A stretch of 64,000 bases of DNA from the NCBI RefSeq assembly GCF_031458135.1, contig NZ_JAVDXW010000001.1:1302001-1366000 (forward strand), written 5' to 3'. Each line of letters begins with the position of its first letter. The stretch's first letter is position 1. Position numbers and translations under genes: made by a program. Shown in pieces: positions 1 to 9,139 of the stretch. The notes under the pieces were generated by a model. The model did no database searches. It was not told the origin of the DNA and saw only the letters and a program-made list of their open reading frames with translations. Origin of the DNA: Haloactinomyces albus. GTDB taxonomy: Bacteria; Actinomycetota; Actinomycetes; Mycobacteriales; Pseudonocardiaceae.

Positions 1-292
1 GTTCCACCCGCAGGCAGGCAGTACTTCCGGTATCGCCGCCGCTCTCGGCATCGCGCACCGCCGCAATCGCGCGCTCGGTCGCGGCCACTCCACGATCGAG
101 CCGGTTCGAGGCGAACAACGCCAATGCTTCAGCACGCAATCGCAGTGCCGTATCACCAGCCCGCCCGGCCTGCTCGGCAGCCCGGTCACCGAGCATCAAA
201 GCCAGTTCCGGAGCCCGCCAGCGCATCTGCCAGGCGGGCTCCAGTAACTCCTGGGCGGTCCCATTCCACTGCGCACCGCGTACGCTCGCCAA
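1..292 (-). CDS. helical-repeat hypothetical protein, 3' part outside window
   Basis: I read an open frame on the minus strand from a TTG at 292 to the window edge (about 97 residues seen). The TTG follows an in-frame stop and a GGGGAG ribosome site 5 bases upstream, which decides the start. The visible part is rich in Ala, Leu, Arg and Glu (for example ALRLRAEALALFAS and RGVAATERAIAAVRDAE), as in TPR-like helical repeats. It follows ettA on the same strand with an 18-base gap, so the two are probably co-transcribed. I do not recognise a function. The C-terminus lies outside the window, so length and domain content cannot be judged. Confidence 0.6.
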   Translation of the reverse strand, partial: MASVRGAQWNGTAQELLEPAWQMRWRAPELALMLGDRAAEQAGRAGDTALRLRAEALALFASNRLDRGVAATERAIAAVRDAESGGDTGSTACLRVE

Positions 293-309
293 GTCGACTC
301 CCCGCTACT

Positions 310-1986
<1,677 letters not shown>

Positions 1987-2134
1987 AGCACCGATCGTAG
2001 TTGCATCGGGTACCGGGCTGTGCACTGCGGTCAGCACACGGCCCGGCCGTGCCCCTCAACGATCTTCCCAGCACCTTCGATGGCCGGGCCGTACCAGCTC
2101 ACGAGGCATGTCGGTTGCGAACCGTCGGGGACCG

Positions 2135-2578
2135 TCACCCGCTTACCGACACCGTCGGCGGCGGATGTCGCAGCATTCCGGAAGGGGCGGAACCCTCGCC
2201 AACAGCGCCGTGGGAAGGCTCCCCACCCGGGCCTGCCGGGCGGTGGCTACGTGCCAGGTCGAGTCCGAGCGCGGTGGCTTCGACTTCCGTACTGGATCGC
2301 CGCCGCCCGTCGACCTCGTACTCCCGCGTTCGGAGCCGTCCGGTCACCACGACGGGATCGTTCTTGTACACGGCCTCCGACACACCGCCGGCCAGCTTTC
2401 TCCGGCAGTTCACCGTTGCGAAGACGCGGTCGCCGTTGACCCACTGCTCGGTCTCCTTGTCGAAGCGGCGAGCCGTACTCACCATACGGAAACTGGTGAC
2501 CTGACTTCCGTTGGCGGTCTCCTGCACCGCAGGGTGGCTGATCACGGTACCCACCAGGGTCACGGTCGTCTCGAACAT
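2135..2578 (-). CDS. ssb: single-stranded DNA-binding protein, short SsbB-like form
   Basis: A 147-residue OB-fold protein that coats single-stranded DNA. It begins MFETTVTLVGTVISHP and contains the SSB core motifs TSFRMVSTARR, WVNGDRVFATVNCRRKLA and KNDPVVVTGRLRTREYEVDG. The start at 2578 is set by an AAGGAG site 7 bases upstream. The C-terminus ends PPTVSVSG and lacks the acidic DDxPF tail through which the main SSB recruits repair and replication partners, so this is probably a second, SsbB-type protein. In Streptomyces such tail-less SSBs are linked to chromosome segregation and sporulation; applying that here is inference. It stands alone, with two DnaA-box-like sequences in its upstream region. 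Confidence 0.88.
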   Translation of the reverse strand: MFETTVTLVGTVISHPAVQETANGSQVTSFRMVSTARRFDKETEQWVNGDRVFATVNCRRKLAGGVSEAVYKNDPVVVTGRLRTREYEVDGRRRSSTEVEATALGLDLARSHRPAGPGGEPSHGAVGEGSAPSGMLRHPPPTVSVSG

Positions 2579-2971
2579 GACGGGTCTCCTTTCCATGCGG
2601 CCCCATGCGCATCGCCCTCCGGCGCCGGCGGCCCACTCCACGCCGGTCGGCGTGCCCATCACGCCTGTTCGGCGCCAACACCAGCCTGCAGGCCGGGAAT
2701 ACGAATGGCGATGGCATCGTCACAACCTGTGGATAAGCAAGGGACCTGTGGACAACCACGACTCCGGTCACCGCACTTCACCGGGACCACACCGGTGCAC
2801 CACGATCCGCTGATCGGCAGACCTATCGGCAGTCCCCCGGAGCGCGTTAGCCGCTCGCAGCTGTCGATCGGCTTGCCATTCGATACCAGCTCAACAACGG
2901 TGTCGTATAGGCTCCACCAGTTGCGCCACAGACCGTTACGCTGCTTGATACAGCTCAATCGAGCTGCACGA
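2579..2971. other. intergenic region upstream of ssb
   Basis: About 390 bases between ssb and tRNA-Arg with no convincing gene. A minus-strand open frame at 2659-2958 has no ribosome site and an unlikely composition rich in Gly, Trp and Cys. The only structure I see is the DnaA-box-like pair at 2728-2755. The ssb promoter and the tRNA promoter should both lie here. Confidence 0.6.
2728..2755 (-). promoter_or_regulatory. pair of DnaA-box-like 9-mers
   Basis: TGTGGATAA (2728-2736) is the exact complement of the consensus DnaA box TTATCCACA. TGTGGACAA (2747-2755) is the high-GC actinobacterial variant TTGTCCACA. They have the same orientation and their starts are 19 bases apart. A second pair with the same 19-base spacing lies at 36989-37016. 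They could bind DnaA upstream of ssb; this is inference from sequence match only. Confidence 0.4.
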
Positions 2972-3045
2972 GCCCTCGTAGCTCAGGTGGACAGAGCAAG
3001 AGACTTCTAATCTCTGGGTCGCAGGTTCGAGTCCTGCCGGGGGCA
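2972..3045 (+). tRNA. tRNA-Arg (anticodon TCT)
   Basis: A full cloverleaf can be drawn by eye. The acceptor stem GCCCTCG pairs with CGGGGGC, the D stem is GCTC/GAGC, the anticodon stem AGAGA/TCTCT encloses CTTCTAA, and the T arm is GCAGG-TTCGAGT-CCTGC. The anticodon is TCT (reads AGA). The discriminator base is A and the terminal CCA is not encoded. Confidence 0.95.
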
Positions 3046-3137
3046 CCTATGATGGCCAGGGAAAACACCGAAGCGGGAATGCCCCGACCAAGATCGAATG
3101 GGCAAAAAAGGGGCAAGACTGCCCCCTTGGCCCCTCG

Positions 3138-3185
3138 GACACGTAAACGGGCCCCGGTTTCGCGCCGGAGGCCCGTTTGCGTGTC
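3138..3185. terminator. hairpin between tRNA-Arg and the DUF397 gene
   Basis: Sixteen-base arms (GACACGTAAACGGGCC and its complement with one mismatch) are extended inward by CCGG/CCGG around a short loop. It lies between the plus-strand tRNA and the minus-strand DUF397 gene, so it can serve both directions. It has no long T-run, as is common in high-GC actinobacteria. Confidence 0.75.
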
Positions 3186-3193
3186 TCGGTTGG

Positions 3194-3385
3194 TCAGGCG
3201 AAGCGGTCCGCCTTGATCGCGGCAACAAACGCCGACCACTGAGCACGGTCAGCGGTGAAGTAGCCGGCGGCACGGTCCTTGGTGTCACGCACCGCCGCGC
3301 CCTCGGCGACACGGCCGACCTCGACACACGCGGACTGCTGCCCTGAACGGCTGGACTTCCGCCAGTTTGTCGGGTGTACCGTCAT
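3194..3385 (-). CDS. DUF397 domain protein
   Basis: A 63-residue protein with the DUF397 pattern: W8-RKSSRS near the N-terminus, the Cys20-VEV strand, AVRDTKDR, and a C-terminal half around WSAFVAAIKADRF. Family members are small partners of DUF5753 helix-turn-helix regulators in actinomycetes (the BldB/WhiJ-type systems). Its ATG overlaps the TGA of the upstream regulator by four bases (ATGA), so translation is coupled and the two products probably act together. Biochemical function in the family is poorly known. Confidence 0.9.
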   Translation of the reverse strand: MTVHPTNWRKSSRSGQQSACVEVGRVAEGAAVRDTKDRAAGYFTADRAQWSAFVAAIKADRFA

Positions 3386-4233
3386 GTCAGAGCCTCCATT
3401 TCCTTGACACAGGAGGCAATGAGTTCTGCCGATTCGGTGGGGCTCATTGCCGTCTCTCGGAGGGTAGTTATCGCCCTGGAGTAGTCACTCACATCCTCCG
3501 AGTCGTGGAGGTAGGCGCTGGACCGATAATGCTCCAGGTTGACGATCGGCGCTGCCTTGGGGAACTCGAAGTAGATGAACGCGCCTTCCAACGCCAGATG
3601 CCAGCGCGACAGACCAGAGGGAACCACGTAGAGGGTGACGTTCGGCAGCTCGGCCATCTGCGTCATGTGATGGAGCTGATCGGCCATCACGTCAGAACCG
3701 CCGATCGGTGTCCGCAGCACATGCTCAACAATGAACGCCTCGAACTCGACCGGACGCCGCCGTGTCAGCACGTCCCGGCGCCCTGCCCGCATCGTCACGT
3801 GCGTTTCCAGCTCCGCTGACGACATGCCCGACATGATCTCCCGAGCGTAGTCCGCCGTTTGCAGCAAGCCGGGCACGATCATCGGCGAAACTTCGACGAT
3901 CGATGTGGCGGTACGCTCGAACTCAATCAGCGTTGTGAGCTCGCGGTGGATACCGGATGCTCCGCTGGAAAGCCAGTTCGGCTGTGCGGCATCACGAGCC
4001 ATCTCGATGAGGTGTTCCCGCACCATTCCACCGTCTCCGAGCGCGGTAACAATGCTGGCCACATCCTCGGGGGACGGCACGCGTTCGCCGGTCTCATAGC
4101 GTGACAGGCTGGCGTTGGATATCGCTACACGTTGAGACAGGGTGCGCTGACTAACCTGACGATCCTCGCGGAGTTCTCGCAGTTCAGCACCCAGCGCGCG
4201 AGCCTTCGGAGTCTTTCCAGCGTTTCCAGCCAT
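3382..4233 (-). CDS. XRE-family regulator with DUF5753 sensor domain
   Basis: A 283-residue regulator. Residues about 14-66 form a helix-turn-helix (LGAELRELREDRQVSQRTLS, ISNASLSRYETGERVPS). The rest is the DUF5753 domain, recognised by VEVSPMIVPGLLQTADYAR, RAGRRDVLTRRRPVEFEAFI and the late DSEDVSDYS. It is transcribed with the DUF397 gene, which it overlaps by four bases. It is divergent from the small-gene operon that starts at 4357, and a palindrome at 4295-4324 sits between them as a likely operator. Such pairs control development or neighbouring accessory genes in actinomycetes; the target here is inferred. Confidence 0.9.
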   Translation of the reverse strand: MAGNAGKTPKARALGAELRELREDRQVSQRTLSQRVAISNASLSRYETGERVPSPEDVASIVTALGDGGMVREHLIEMARDAAQPNWLSSGASGIHRELTTLIEFERTATSIVEVSPMIVPGLLQTADYAREIMSGMSSAELETHVTMRAGRRDVLTRRRPVEFEAFIVEHVLRTPIGGSDVMADQLHHMTQMAELPNVTLYVVPSGLSRWHLALEGAFIYFEFPKAAPIVNLEHYRSSAYLHDSEDVSDYSRAITTLRETAMSPTESAELIASCVKEMEALT

Positions 4234-4294
4234 ACGGCAATCCTATCCATGCTGCCCCTCGATCGCGATCACTCCAACGGAGTATTGATTCCGC

Positions 4295-4324
4295 GTTACC
4301 GATATTGGGATATTATCCGGTAAC
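4295..4324. promoter_or_regulatory. operator-like inverted repeat between divergent transcripts
   Basis: GTTACCG at the left and CGGTAAC at the right flank an AT-rich centre containing GATATTGGGATATTATC, unusually AT-rich for this DNA. It lies 62 bases upstream of the regulator start (4233) and 33 bases upstream of the operon start (4357). It is a plausible binding site for the DUF5753 regulator and covers the promoter region of one or both transcripts. Confidence 0.5.
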
Positions 4325-4356
4325 AGTAGTCCGATACAGAAAAGAAGAGGATCCGC

Positions 4357-4800
4357 ATGTCCTATCCGCTCTCCGCGTCCTGCGCCATAGCCGACCAGGG
4401 TCCGGTGACCACCTATGAGCAGGCAGCCGGGATCAATCCGTACGACCTGGCCGAGTGGTACTCCGACATCGGTAACCGTCCGGCGTCACCGCACCGCAGC
4501 ATCCCCGAGCACCTCGAGGAGCTGGCCCGTGCCGCCGCACTGGCTGAGCACTTGGCCGACATCCATGGGCACCGCCTCCACGCCGCCCTGATCACCGGCG
4601 CCACCGTGGCCGACATCGCGGGCGCACTCGGTATCACTGCCCAGCGGATCACCGCAGAGTGGCTCAACTGGGTCGCCGGACAACGGGATCTCCACGACGG
4701 CACCGACGGGCGATTCGGCATCAGTTCGGGTGACTACACGCAGGTGAGCGCCGTGCTCGCCGAGGACTCGGCCGCACGCCGCAGCAGGCAGCAGTCATGA
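4357..4800 (+). CDS. hypothetical protein with possible helix-turn-helix
   Basis: A 147-residue soluble protein of unknown function. Residues about 85-108 (GATVADIAGALGITAQRITAEW) look like a helix-turn-helix, and the middle is helical (EHLEELARAAALAEHLADIHG). It is the first of four plus-strand genes that overlap end to start, divergent from the DUF5753 regulator. Proteins of this look are common beside DUF397/DUF5753 pairs in actinomycetes. An AAGAGGA site precedes the ATG. Confidence 0.75.
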   Translation: MSYPLSASCAIADQGPVTTYEQAAGINPYDLAEWYSDIGNRPASPHRSIPEHLEELARAAALAEHLADIHGHRLHAALITGATVADIAGALGITAQRITAEWLNWVAGQRDLHDGTDGRFGISSGDYTQVSAVLAEDSAARRSRQQS

Positions 4801-5006
4801 ACCGCCACGAGCGCACAGCACAGCTGATGACGCAAGCCGTGTTCATGCTCAGCCACGCCGCCAGCGACGTCCGGCTCGGCCGCTACAGCAGTGACGAACG
4901 CGCCCACCTCGCCGACGGGCTCGACCGGCTCTCGGCGGCACTCCGTGACACCGACCAGCCAATGGTCATCACCGCCACCACCGAAAGGACCGACGACCAT
5001 GCCTGA
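4797..5006 (+). CDS. small hypothetical protein
   Basis: A 69-residue acidic, helical protein (VFMLSHAASDVRLGRYSSDERAHLADGL and a second helix). Its ATG overlaps the stop of the preceding gene (ATGA), which argues that it is really translated. No family recognised. It is the second member of the four-gene coupled operon. Confidence 0.6.
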   Translation: MNRHERTAQLMTQAVFMLSHAASDVRLGRYSSDERAHLADGLDRLSAALRDTDQPMVITATTERTDDHA

Positions 5007-5220
5007 CCAGCCCTGGACCACCGTGGACTGCAGAGACTGGGCAGACCGCGACCGCAACCTCGGCCTCGGCCGCATCCGACGCGGCATCACCCTGCGCACC
5101 CCGTCAGGCGAGACAGCCCTCTTCGACCTGCCACAAGCCCGTGCACTGCGCGCCGCACTCGACGAGGCCATCACCGACCTGCACATCGAGTGCACCCCAG
5201 CCACCGAGCGGCGATCATGA
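4999..5220 (+). CDS. small hypothetical protein
   Basis: A 73-residue protein beginning MPDQPWTTVDCRDW, with a beta-rich middle (RRGITLRTPSGETALFDL) and a C-terminal helix (ARALRAALDEAITDLHIE). It overlaps the preceding gene by eight bases. I chose the ATG at 4999 because the upstream in-frame part lies inside the preceding gene and has an unlikely composition. Function unknown. Confidence 0.6.
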   Translation: MPDQPWTTVDCRDWADRDRNLGLGRIRRGITLRTPSGETALFDLPQARALRAALDEAITDLHIECTPATERRS

Positions 5221-5564
5221 TCCCCGCCGTTTCCGCCGCGACCGTGGCCCTGCCCATCGTGGCAATTGCACTGGCCACCACATGGACCTACGCCCCACGT
5301 CCCCAGCACGCGGATTCCGGCGCCGGAGCACTGACCGTGGCCCAACTCCTCGCACAGTCCCGCGAGCAGGACCGCACCGAACGCATCCTCATCATCCCCC
5401 CAGAAACACCAGAGGTCCCGATCGCCTGGCCCACCACCGACCCGGACATCAAGGCCCCCGGCAGGCCCTATCTGCCGGGGACCACCTCGCAGGCTACGCC
5501 GGAGTTCGACGCTCCGAACCTGGACACCCTGCACCGCGTCCTCGACGGGCTCCAACGCCTGTGA
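5217..5564 (+). CDS. membrane-anchored hypothetical protein
   Basis: A 115-residue protein with an N-terminal hydrophobic segment (VSAATVALPIVAIALATTW, about residues 5-24) and a proline-rich soluble tail. The segment may be an anchor or an uncleaved signal. Its ATG overlaps the previous stop. It is the last gene of the operon and is followed immediately by two strong hairpins. Function not recognised. Confidence 0.55.
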   Translation: MIPAVSAATVALPIVAIALATTWTYAPRPQHADSGAGALTVAQLLAQSREQDRTERILIIPPETPEVPIAWPTTDPDIKAPGRPYLPGTTSQATPEFDAPNLDTLHRVLDGLQRL

Positions 5565-5567
5565 CCC

Positions 5568-5612
5568 GGCCCGGCGCCGTCGACCTCCCCGAATCCTGTC
5601 CGGCGCCGGGCC
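5568..5612 (+). terminator. first hairpin after the four-gene operon
   Basis: Twelve-base perfect arms (GGCCCGGCGCCG at 5568-5579 and its complement at 5601-5612) with a 21-base loop, starting four bases after the stop codon at 5564. The arms also contain the palindrome CGGCGCCG. A likely terminator for the 4357-5564 operon. Confidence 0.65.
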
Positions 5613-5613
5613 G

Positions 5614-5659
5614 CACCGCCGGGCGAGGCACGCTCCCCCGACTGCCTCGCCCGGCGGTG
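5614..5659 (+). terminator. second hairpin, 17-base perfect stem
   Basis: CACCGCCGGGCGAGGCA (5614-5630) is the exact complement of 5643-5659, with a 12-base loop. It stands two bases after the first hairpin, giving a double terminator that separates the operon from the decayed genes downstream. Confidence 0.65.
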
Positions 5660-5752
5660 TCCACCACGAGCGACGGGAGGTAACCACGATCCACGACACC
5701 GCCTGACCGCACACCGCAGACGACACTCCTGGAGGAGCACAGGACCGCCGTA

Positions 5753-5942
5753 GTGGAGAGCACGGCAGCCCGAACCCTCATCGACGAGACCCTGTTCGAC
5801 CGACTGGCCAATCGCATCCGCGGGTTATGTGGTGGACCATGAGCTCTGGGCAGGGAAGAAAGGTCTGTGCTCGCCGTGCCACAACGGCTGCGCCGATGAT
5901 CCTCCACCGGACCCGCCGCCCCGCGACCCGAAAAAGAGGTGA
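5753..5942 (+). pseudogene. decayed small Cys-rich actinobacterial protein
   Basis: From a GTG at 5753 the frame reads STAARTLIDETLFDRLANRI, then near 5820 the sense moves to another frame that reads AGYVVDHELWAGKKGLCSPC followed by HNGCADD and a proline-rich end. Both pieces resemble the start and end of a conserved small actinomycete protein whose middle and C-terminal Cys cluster I recall. The middle appears deleted, with a frame change at the joint. It is directly followed by the decayed phosphotransferase at 5945. Confidence 0.55.
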
Positions 5943-5944
5943 CC

Positions 5945-6473
5945 ATGCCCCGGCTCGGGTGGATTGATCTGCCGGTAGCCGTGCGTACAGCCATCGAGTC
6001 ACAGTGCGGCCCCGTGGCATCGGCGGTTTCTCCTGACGCCGGGCGGAGCTCGGGCCTGTCCGTCACCCTGCACACGGGTGGCGGGCAGGTCGTGTTCTGC
6101 AAGGGTGTCGACCTCTCCACACACCGGTCGCGGATGCATCGACACGAACCCGGGTGGCCCCGTATCTGCCAACGGTGGCGCCGCGGCTGCTGTGCGGCTA
6201 CGAGCATGTACCCGGTCGGCATGCCAGCCTGGAACCGGGCTCACCGGATCTACCGCTCGTTGCCGAGACCGTGGCCACCCTCGGCCGCGAGCTCGACCCG
6301 TGCCCGCGTGGAGCCAGGCGTCCGAAGAAGCGCGCACCTCGGCCGCGATCGCCATCCTCGGTATCTGGGAGTACATGCAGCGAGCCGAGCCGGCCCCGCA
6401 CCGACCCCGGCTGGTCACCGTGGCCCGCCAGTGGGTGAGCTACCGACTGCAGACAGCGCCGGTGCGAGCGTGA
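5945..6473 (+). pseudogene. decayed aminoglycoside phosphotransferase-family gene
   Basis: Three frames carry consecutive pieces of one phosphotransferase-like protein. From ATG 5945: MPRLGWIDLPVAVRTAIESQ up to VVFCKGVDLSTHRSRMHRHE. From about 6152, in the next frame: VAPYLPTVAPRLLCGYEHVP, GRHASLEPGSPDLPLV and ETVATLG. From about 6310, in a third frame: SAAIAILGIWEYMQRAEP and ARQWVSYRL to a stop at 6473. Intact relatives are about 280-300 residues, so roughly 100 residues, including the expected catalytic HGDxxxxN region, are missing. Family assignment is from remembered pattern. Confidence 0.6.
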
Positions 6474-6757
6474 GTAGCACCTGACCCCGGATGTACGAAA
6501 GCGCCTCGGCGTCCAAGCTCGATTGGAGCCCAACGGAAGCCATCTCACGTCGGCCCCAAGGTTCATGATCCAGGTAAACGGCGATCTCGCAGTCGGAGAG
6601 GTCGGCGTCATCGATCGGCGTCATCGAGCCGTAGCGAAAGATTCGGTCCGCGCGACGGAAGTGCCGCCGATGTCCGGAAATCGCAATCTCGCCAAGATCG
6701 TGAGTGCTACCGTACCTGCTCGGCGGATGGTCGGTACTGGAGCAGCCGGGAGGAAAC

Positions 6758-7123
6758 GTGCCCGATTTCACGGTCGATATCGGGGCGCTGGATGCGATGG
6801 AGAAGAACCTCAATCGCGCCGAGGAGAACCTCGGCAGCGCGCTCAAAGCGATGGAGGATATCGGGCCCGACTCGATCGGACCGGACTTCCTCGATGAGGC
6901 GTGTGCACAGTTCCGCGAGGACTGGCAGCGAGGCATCGGCGAGATCGGCGACTGCGTCGACAAGATCACCACGGGGCTCGGCGATGCCAAGAAAACGTAT
7001 ACGGAACTGGAAACCGCCCTGCGGGACGGATTCACGAAGATGCACGAGGCGGTGTCATCCGGCACGGCTGGGGCGCCCGAACCTCCCACGGCGAAACCCG
7101 CACCTACCGGAGGTGCCCAGTGA
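6758..7123 (+). CDS. WXG100-like small protein, candidate type VII secretion substrate or partner
   Basis: A 121-residue helical protein starting at GTG 6758, chosen because GGGAGG lies 6 bases upstream. It has two predicted helices separated near W57-Q-R-G60, a WxxG turn as in WXG/ESAT-6-like proteins, followed by DCVDKITTGLGDAKKTYTEL and a Pro/Ala/Thr-rich tail. Such proteins pair with larger substrates of ESX/type VII systems. Its stop overlaps the GTG of the next gene. No secretion ATPase (EccC) is in the window, so export is inference. Confidence 0.65.
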   Translation: MPDFTVDIGALDAMEKNLNRAEENLGSALKAMEDIGPDSIGPDFLDEACAQFREDWQRGIGEIGDCVDKITTGLGDAKKTYTELETALRDGFTKMHEAVSSGTAGAPEPPTAKPAPTGGAQ

Positions 7124-8427
7124 GTCAGCCCCAGGACTGGCATGGGCTGGGGTTCAATCCGGCTCGGGGCAACCCGGCATCGGTGGGTGCACTGTCGAGC
7201 CAGATGACCAACACCGGCAATTGGCTCGGGGAAACCTACGAAGTCCTCGAGAGTGTCCAGAACCAGAAGGAATCCTGGACCGGCGAGGCCTCCAAGGCCT
7301 TCGTGGAAAAGCTGGGAGAGCTGCCGAAACTTCTCGACAACGCGCACCAGTCACTGGTGGATGCCGGTAAAGCACTCGGCTGGTGGCAGGACACGCTGAC
7401 CGAACACCAGCGCAAAGCCGTCGACCTCGAAAACCGGGCTCGGGAAGCCATCGCCGCTGCCGAACGAGCCGACGCCGCAGCACAGCAGGCCAGAACCAAG
7501 GCCAACACCCCAATCGCCTACGCCCCCAACGACCCGGAGGCCGCGCAAGCCGCGCACCGGCAGGCACAGGCCAACGCCGACGCGGCCGCCCAAGCCGGCC
7601 GGAATGCCGAAGAGGCCTGGGCACGTGTGGACGACATCCGGCGCAAGGCACACGACCTGCAGGATCGATGGGAGGACGATGCACGGTCGGTCGCCGACAA
7701 GCTACGAAACGCCACCGATATCGCACCTGGCTTCTGGGATGCCGTCGGCGACTGGTTCGCCGGAGCGGGCGACTGGGTCGTCCAGAACCTCGGCGAGATC
7801 GGCGACGTCGCGGGCATGATCTCTGCGGTCGCGGGAAGCCTGGCACTCATTCCCGGCGTCGGGGTGGCAGCGGGGGCGGTCGCCCTCATCGCAGGCGGAG
7901 TCGCGCTGGCGGCCCACGCCGGCGAGATGGCCGTCGAGGGCAAGTGGGACGAGCCGACCGCCTGGGCCGGACTGGGCACCGATGCGCTGGGCATGCTTCC
8001 GGTCGTGGGGCCGGTCGCCAAGAGTGGGTCCGCAGCCACGGATGCACTGCATCTGGCCGATGGCCTGAGTACCGCCGTGGGAACCGGAGCAAAAACATTC
8101 GGCGACGAGATGTCGACGGCACTGACCAAGATGAAGGAGCCTGCCGAATTTTCCAAGTATGTCGGCGATAAAGTTGCCAATGCAGTCGGCGGCAATGCCG
8201 ATACGATTGCGAGGGTAAGCCAAGGCACCTTCAATGTCGCCACTCAGGGGCCGACCGCAGCCGACCTCCTGGTTGGAAACGAGACCACGGGCACAATCAA
8301 AGACGGGACCGGTTACGGTTCACTTGCCGGAGCGGGCGCACAGAGCTACGGCGAGTGGAAGAATACAGGATCGGCTTTCGGTAGTCTGGGTGGTTCCATC
8401 GCGGACTTTACGAGAGCATTGAAGTAA
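7120..8427 (+). CDS. large WXG-domain protein with hydrophobic centre, putative secreted effector
   Basis: A 435-residue protein starting at GTG 7120, with a GGAGG site and a four-base overlap with the preceding gene. Residues about 1-100 resemble a WXG domain (W53-T-G55 between helices, then FVEKLGELPKLLDNAHQSLV). Residues about 100-190 are Ala-rich coiled coil. Residues about 225-268 form a Gly/Ala-rich hydrophobic hairpin (ISAVAGSLALIPGVGVAAGA and onward). The C-terminus is Gly/Ser/Thr-rich with no toxin motif I recognise. The layout fits an exported effector or pore-forming protein. Third-position GC falls toward the 3' end, suggesting recent transfer. Confidence 0.65.
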   Translation: MSQPQDWHGLGFNPARGNPASVGALSSQMTNTGNWLGETYEVLESVQNQKESWTGEASKAFVEKLGELPKLLDNAHQSLVDAGKALGWWQDTLTEHQRKAVDLENRAREAIAAAERADAAAQQARTKANTPIAYAPNDPEAAQAAHRQAQANADAAAQAGRNAEEAWARVDDIRRKAHDLQDRWEDDARSVADKLRNATDIAPGFWDAVGDWFAGAGDWVVQNLGEIGDVAGMISAVAGSLALIPGVGVAAGAVALIAGGVALAAHAGEMAVEGKWDEPTAWAGLGTDALGMLPVVGPVAKSGSAATDALHLADGLSTAVGTGAKTFGDEMSTALTKMKEPAEFSKYVGDKVANAVGGNADTIARVSQGTFNVATQGPTAADLLVGNETTGTIKDGTGYGSLAGAGAQSYGEWKNTGSAFGSLGGSIADFTRALK

Positions 8428-8439
8428 GGGCGGTCGTCG

Positions 8440-9111
8440 ATGAGTTCCACGGAAAAGACGGATAAATCAAGTGACTTCCCGCTCACTTTTTCACTTCATC
8501 CTGGATTCAATCCCATTGACTTAACACAGAACCCGCAAACCCGTTCCGAAAAGTTGCTCGAATCACTACAAAGCACCATTCCGGAACTGAGCGGCGAGCA
8601 GTACTTGCGTGTCATCTTGGCTTACGAGTATTCGATACAGCGGATGCTCGAGGAGGGAGTGATCTACGCGGCCAACTTCGTCGGTCGCTCCCAACAAGAC
8701 CCTTCGGCAGCCACCACAGCGCAGTTCACCGTGCTGGTTCGTGAAGCGGAATTGAAGGCCTCCCAACCGCTCAATGTTCTGGCTCGACACCTCCGCGAGG
8801 AACGTACGGGGCGTGAGGTGGACTTCGTGAACCTGTCCATTGGACGCTGCCTCGCGGTGGTCCAGGAAGACCTATTCGATCCCGAGGTCAACCTCACCGG
8901 CCACGAGACGCAGAACAGCCGCCGCACACGCCAGTTCCAGGTCATCGCGCCACTGGCGAGTCGTGGTCAACTCGTGTTCTTTGCGTTGGTGACCGAATGT
9001 ATACGGGACTGGAACGAGTACGTCGCCATGATGGCCGAAATCTGCAAGACCATTACCTGGAACGAAACACAACAGAGCTCGATCGCCTCCAGGCTGGAAG
9101 GACTGCTATGA
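8440..9111 (+). CDS. hypothetical protein of the WXG cassette, possible immunity or chaperone
   Basis: A 223-residue soluble protein, acidic and helical, with no recognised motif. It starts 12 bases after the putative effector gene. Its base composition is less GC-rich than most of the window (for example around 8450-8580), which with its position suggests that it travelled with the effector. It could be the effector's immunity protein or a secretion chaperone, but nothing in the sequence proves either. Confidence 0.7.
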   Translation: MSSTEKTDKSSDFPLTFSLHPGFNPIDLTQNPQTRSEKLLESLQSTIPELSGEQYLRVILAYEYSIQRMLEEGVIYAANFVGRSQQDPSAATTAQFTVLVREAELKASQPLNVLARHLREERTGREVDFVNLSIGRCLAVVQEDLFDPEVNLTGHETQNSRRTRQFQVIAPLASRGQLVFFALVTECIRDWNEYVAMMAEICKTITWNETQQSSIASRLEGLL

Positions 9112-9139
9112 CCATACCGACGGAAGCGAAGGAACACGC

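Noticed and set aside
2955-3327. Minus-strand open frames containing RTRTCDPEIRSLLL and RQDSNLRPRD
   Set aside because: These are the classic false proteins produced by translating a tRNA gene; they overlap tRNA-Arg.
6415-6624. A 69-residue minus-strand frame (MTPIDDADLSDCEIAVYLDH...) before the WXG cassette
   Set aside because: The first half looks faintly coding, but there is no ribosome site, no recognisable family, and its end overlaps the phosphotransferase remnant on the other strand. It may be a fragment.
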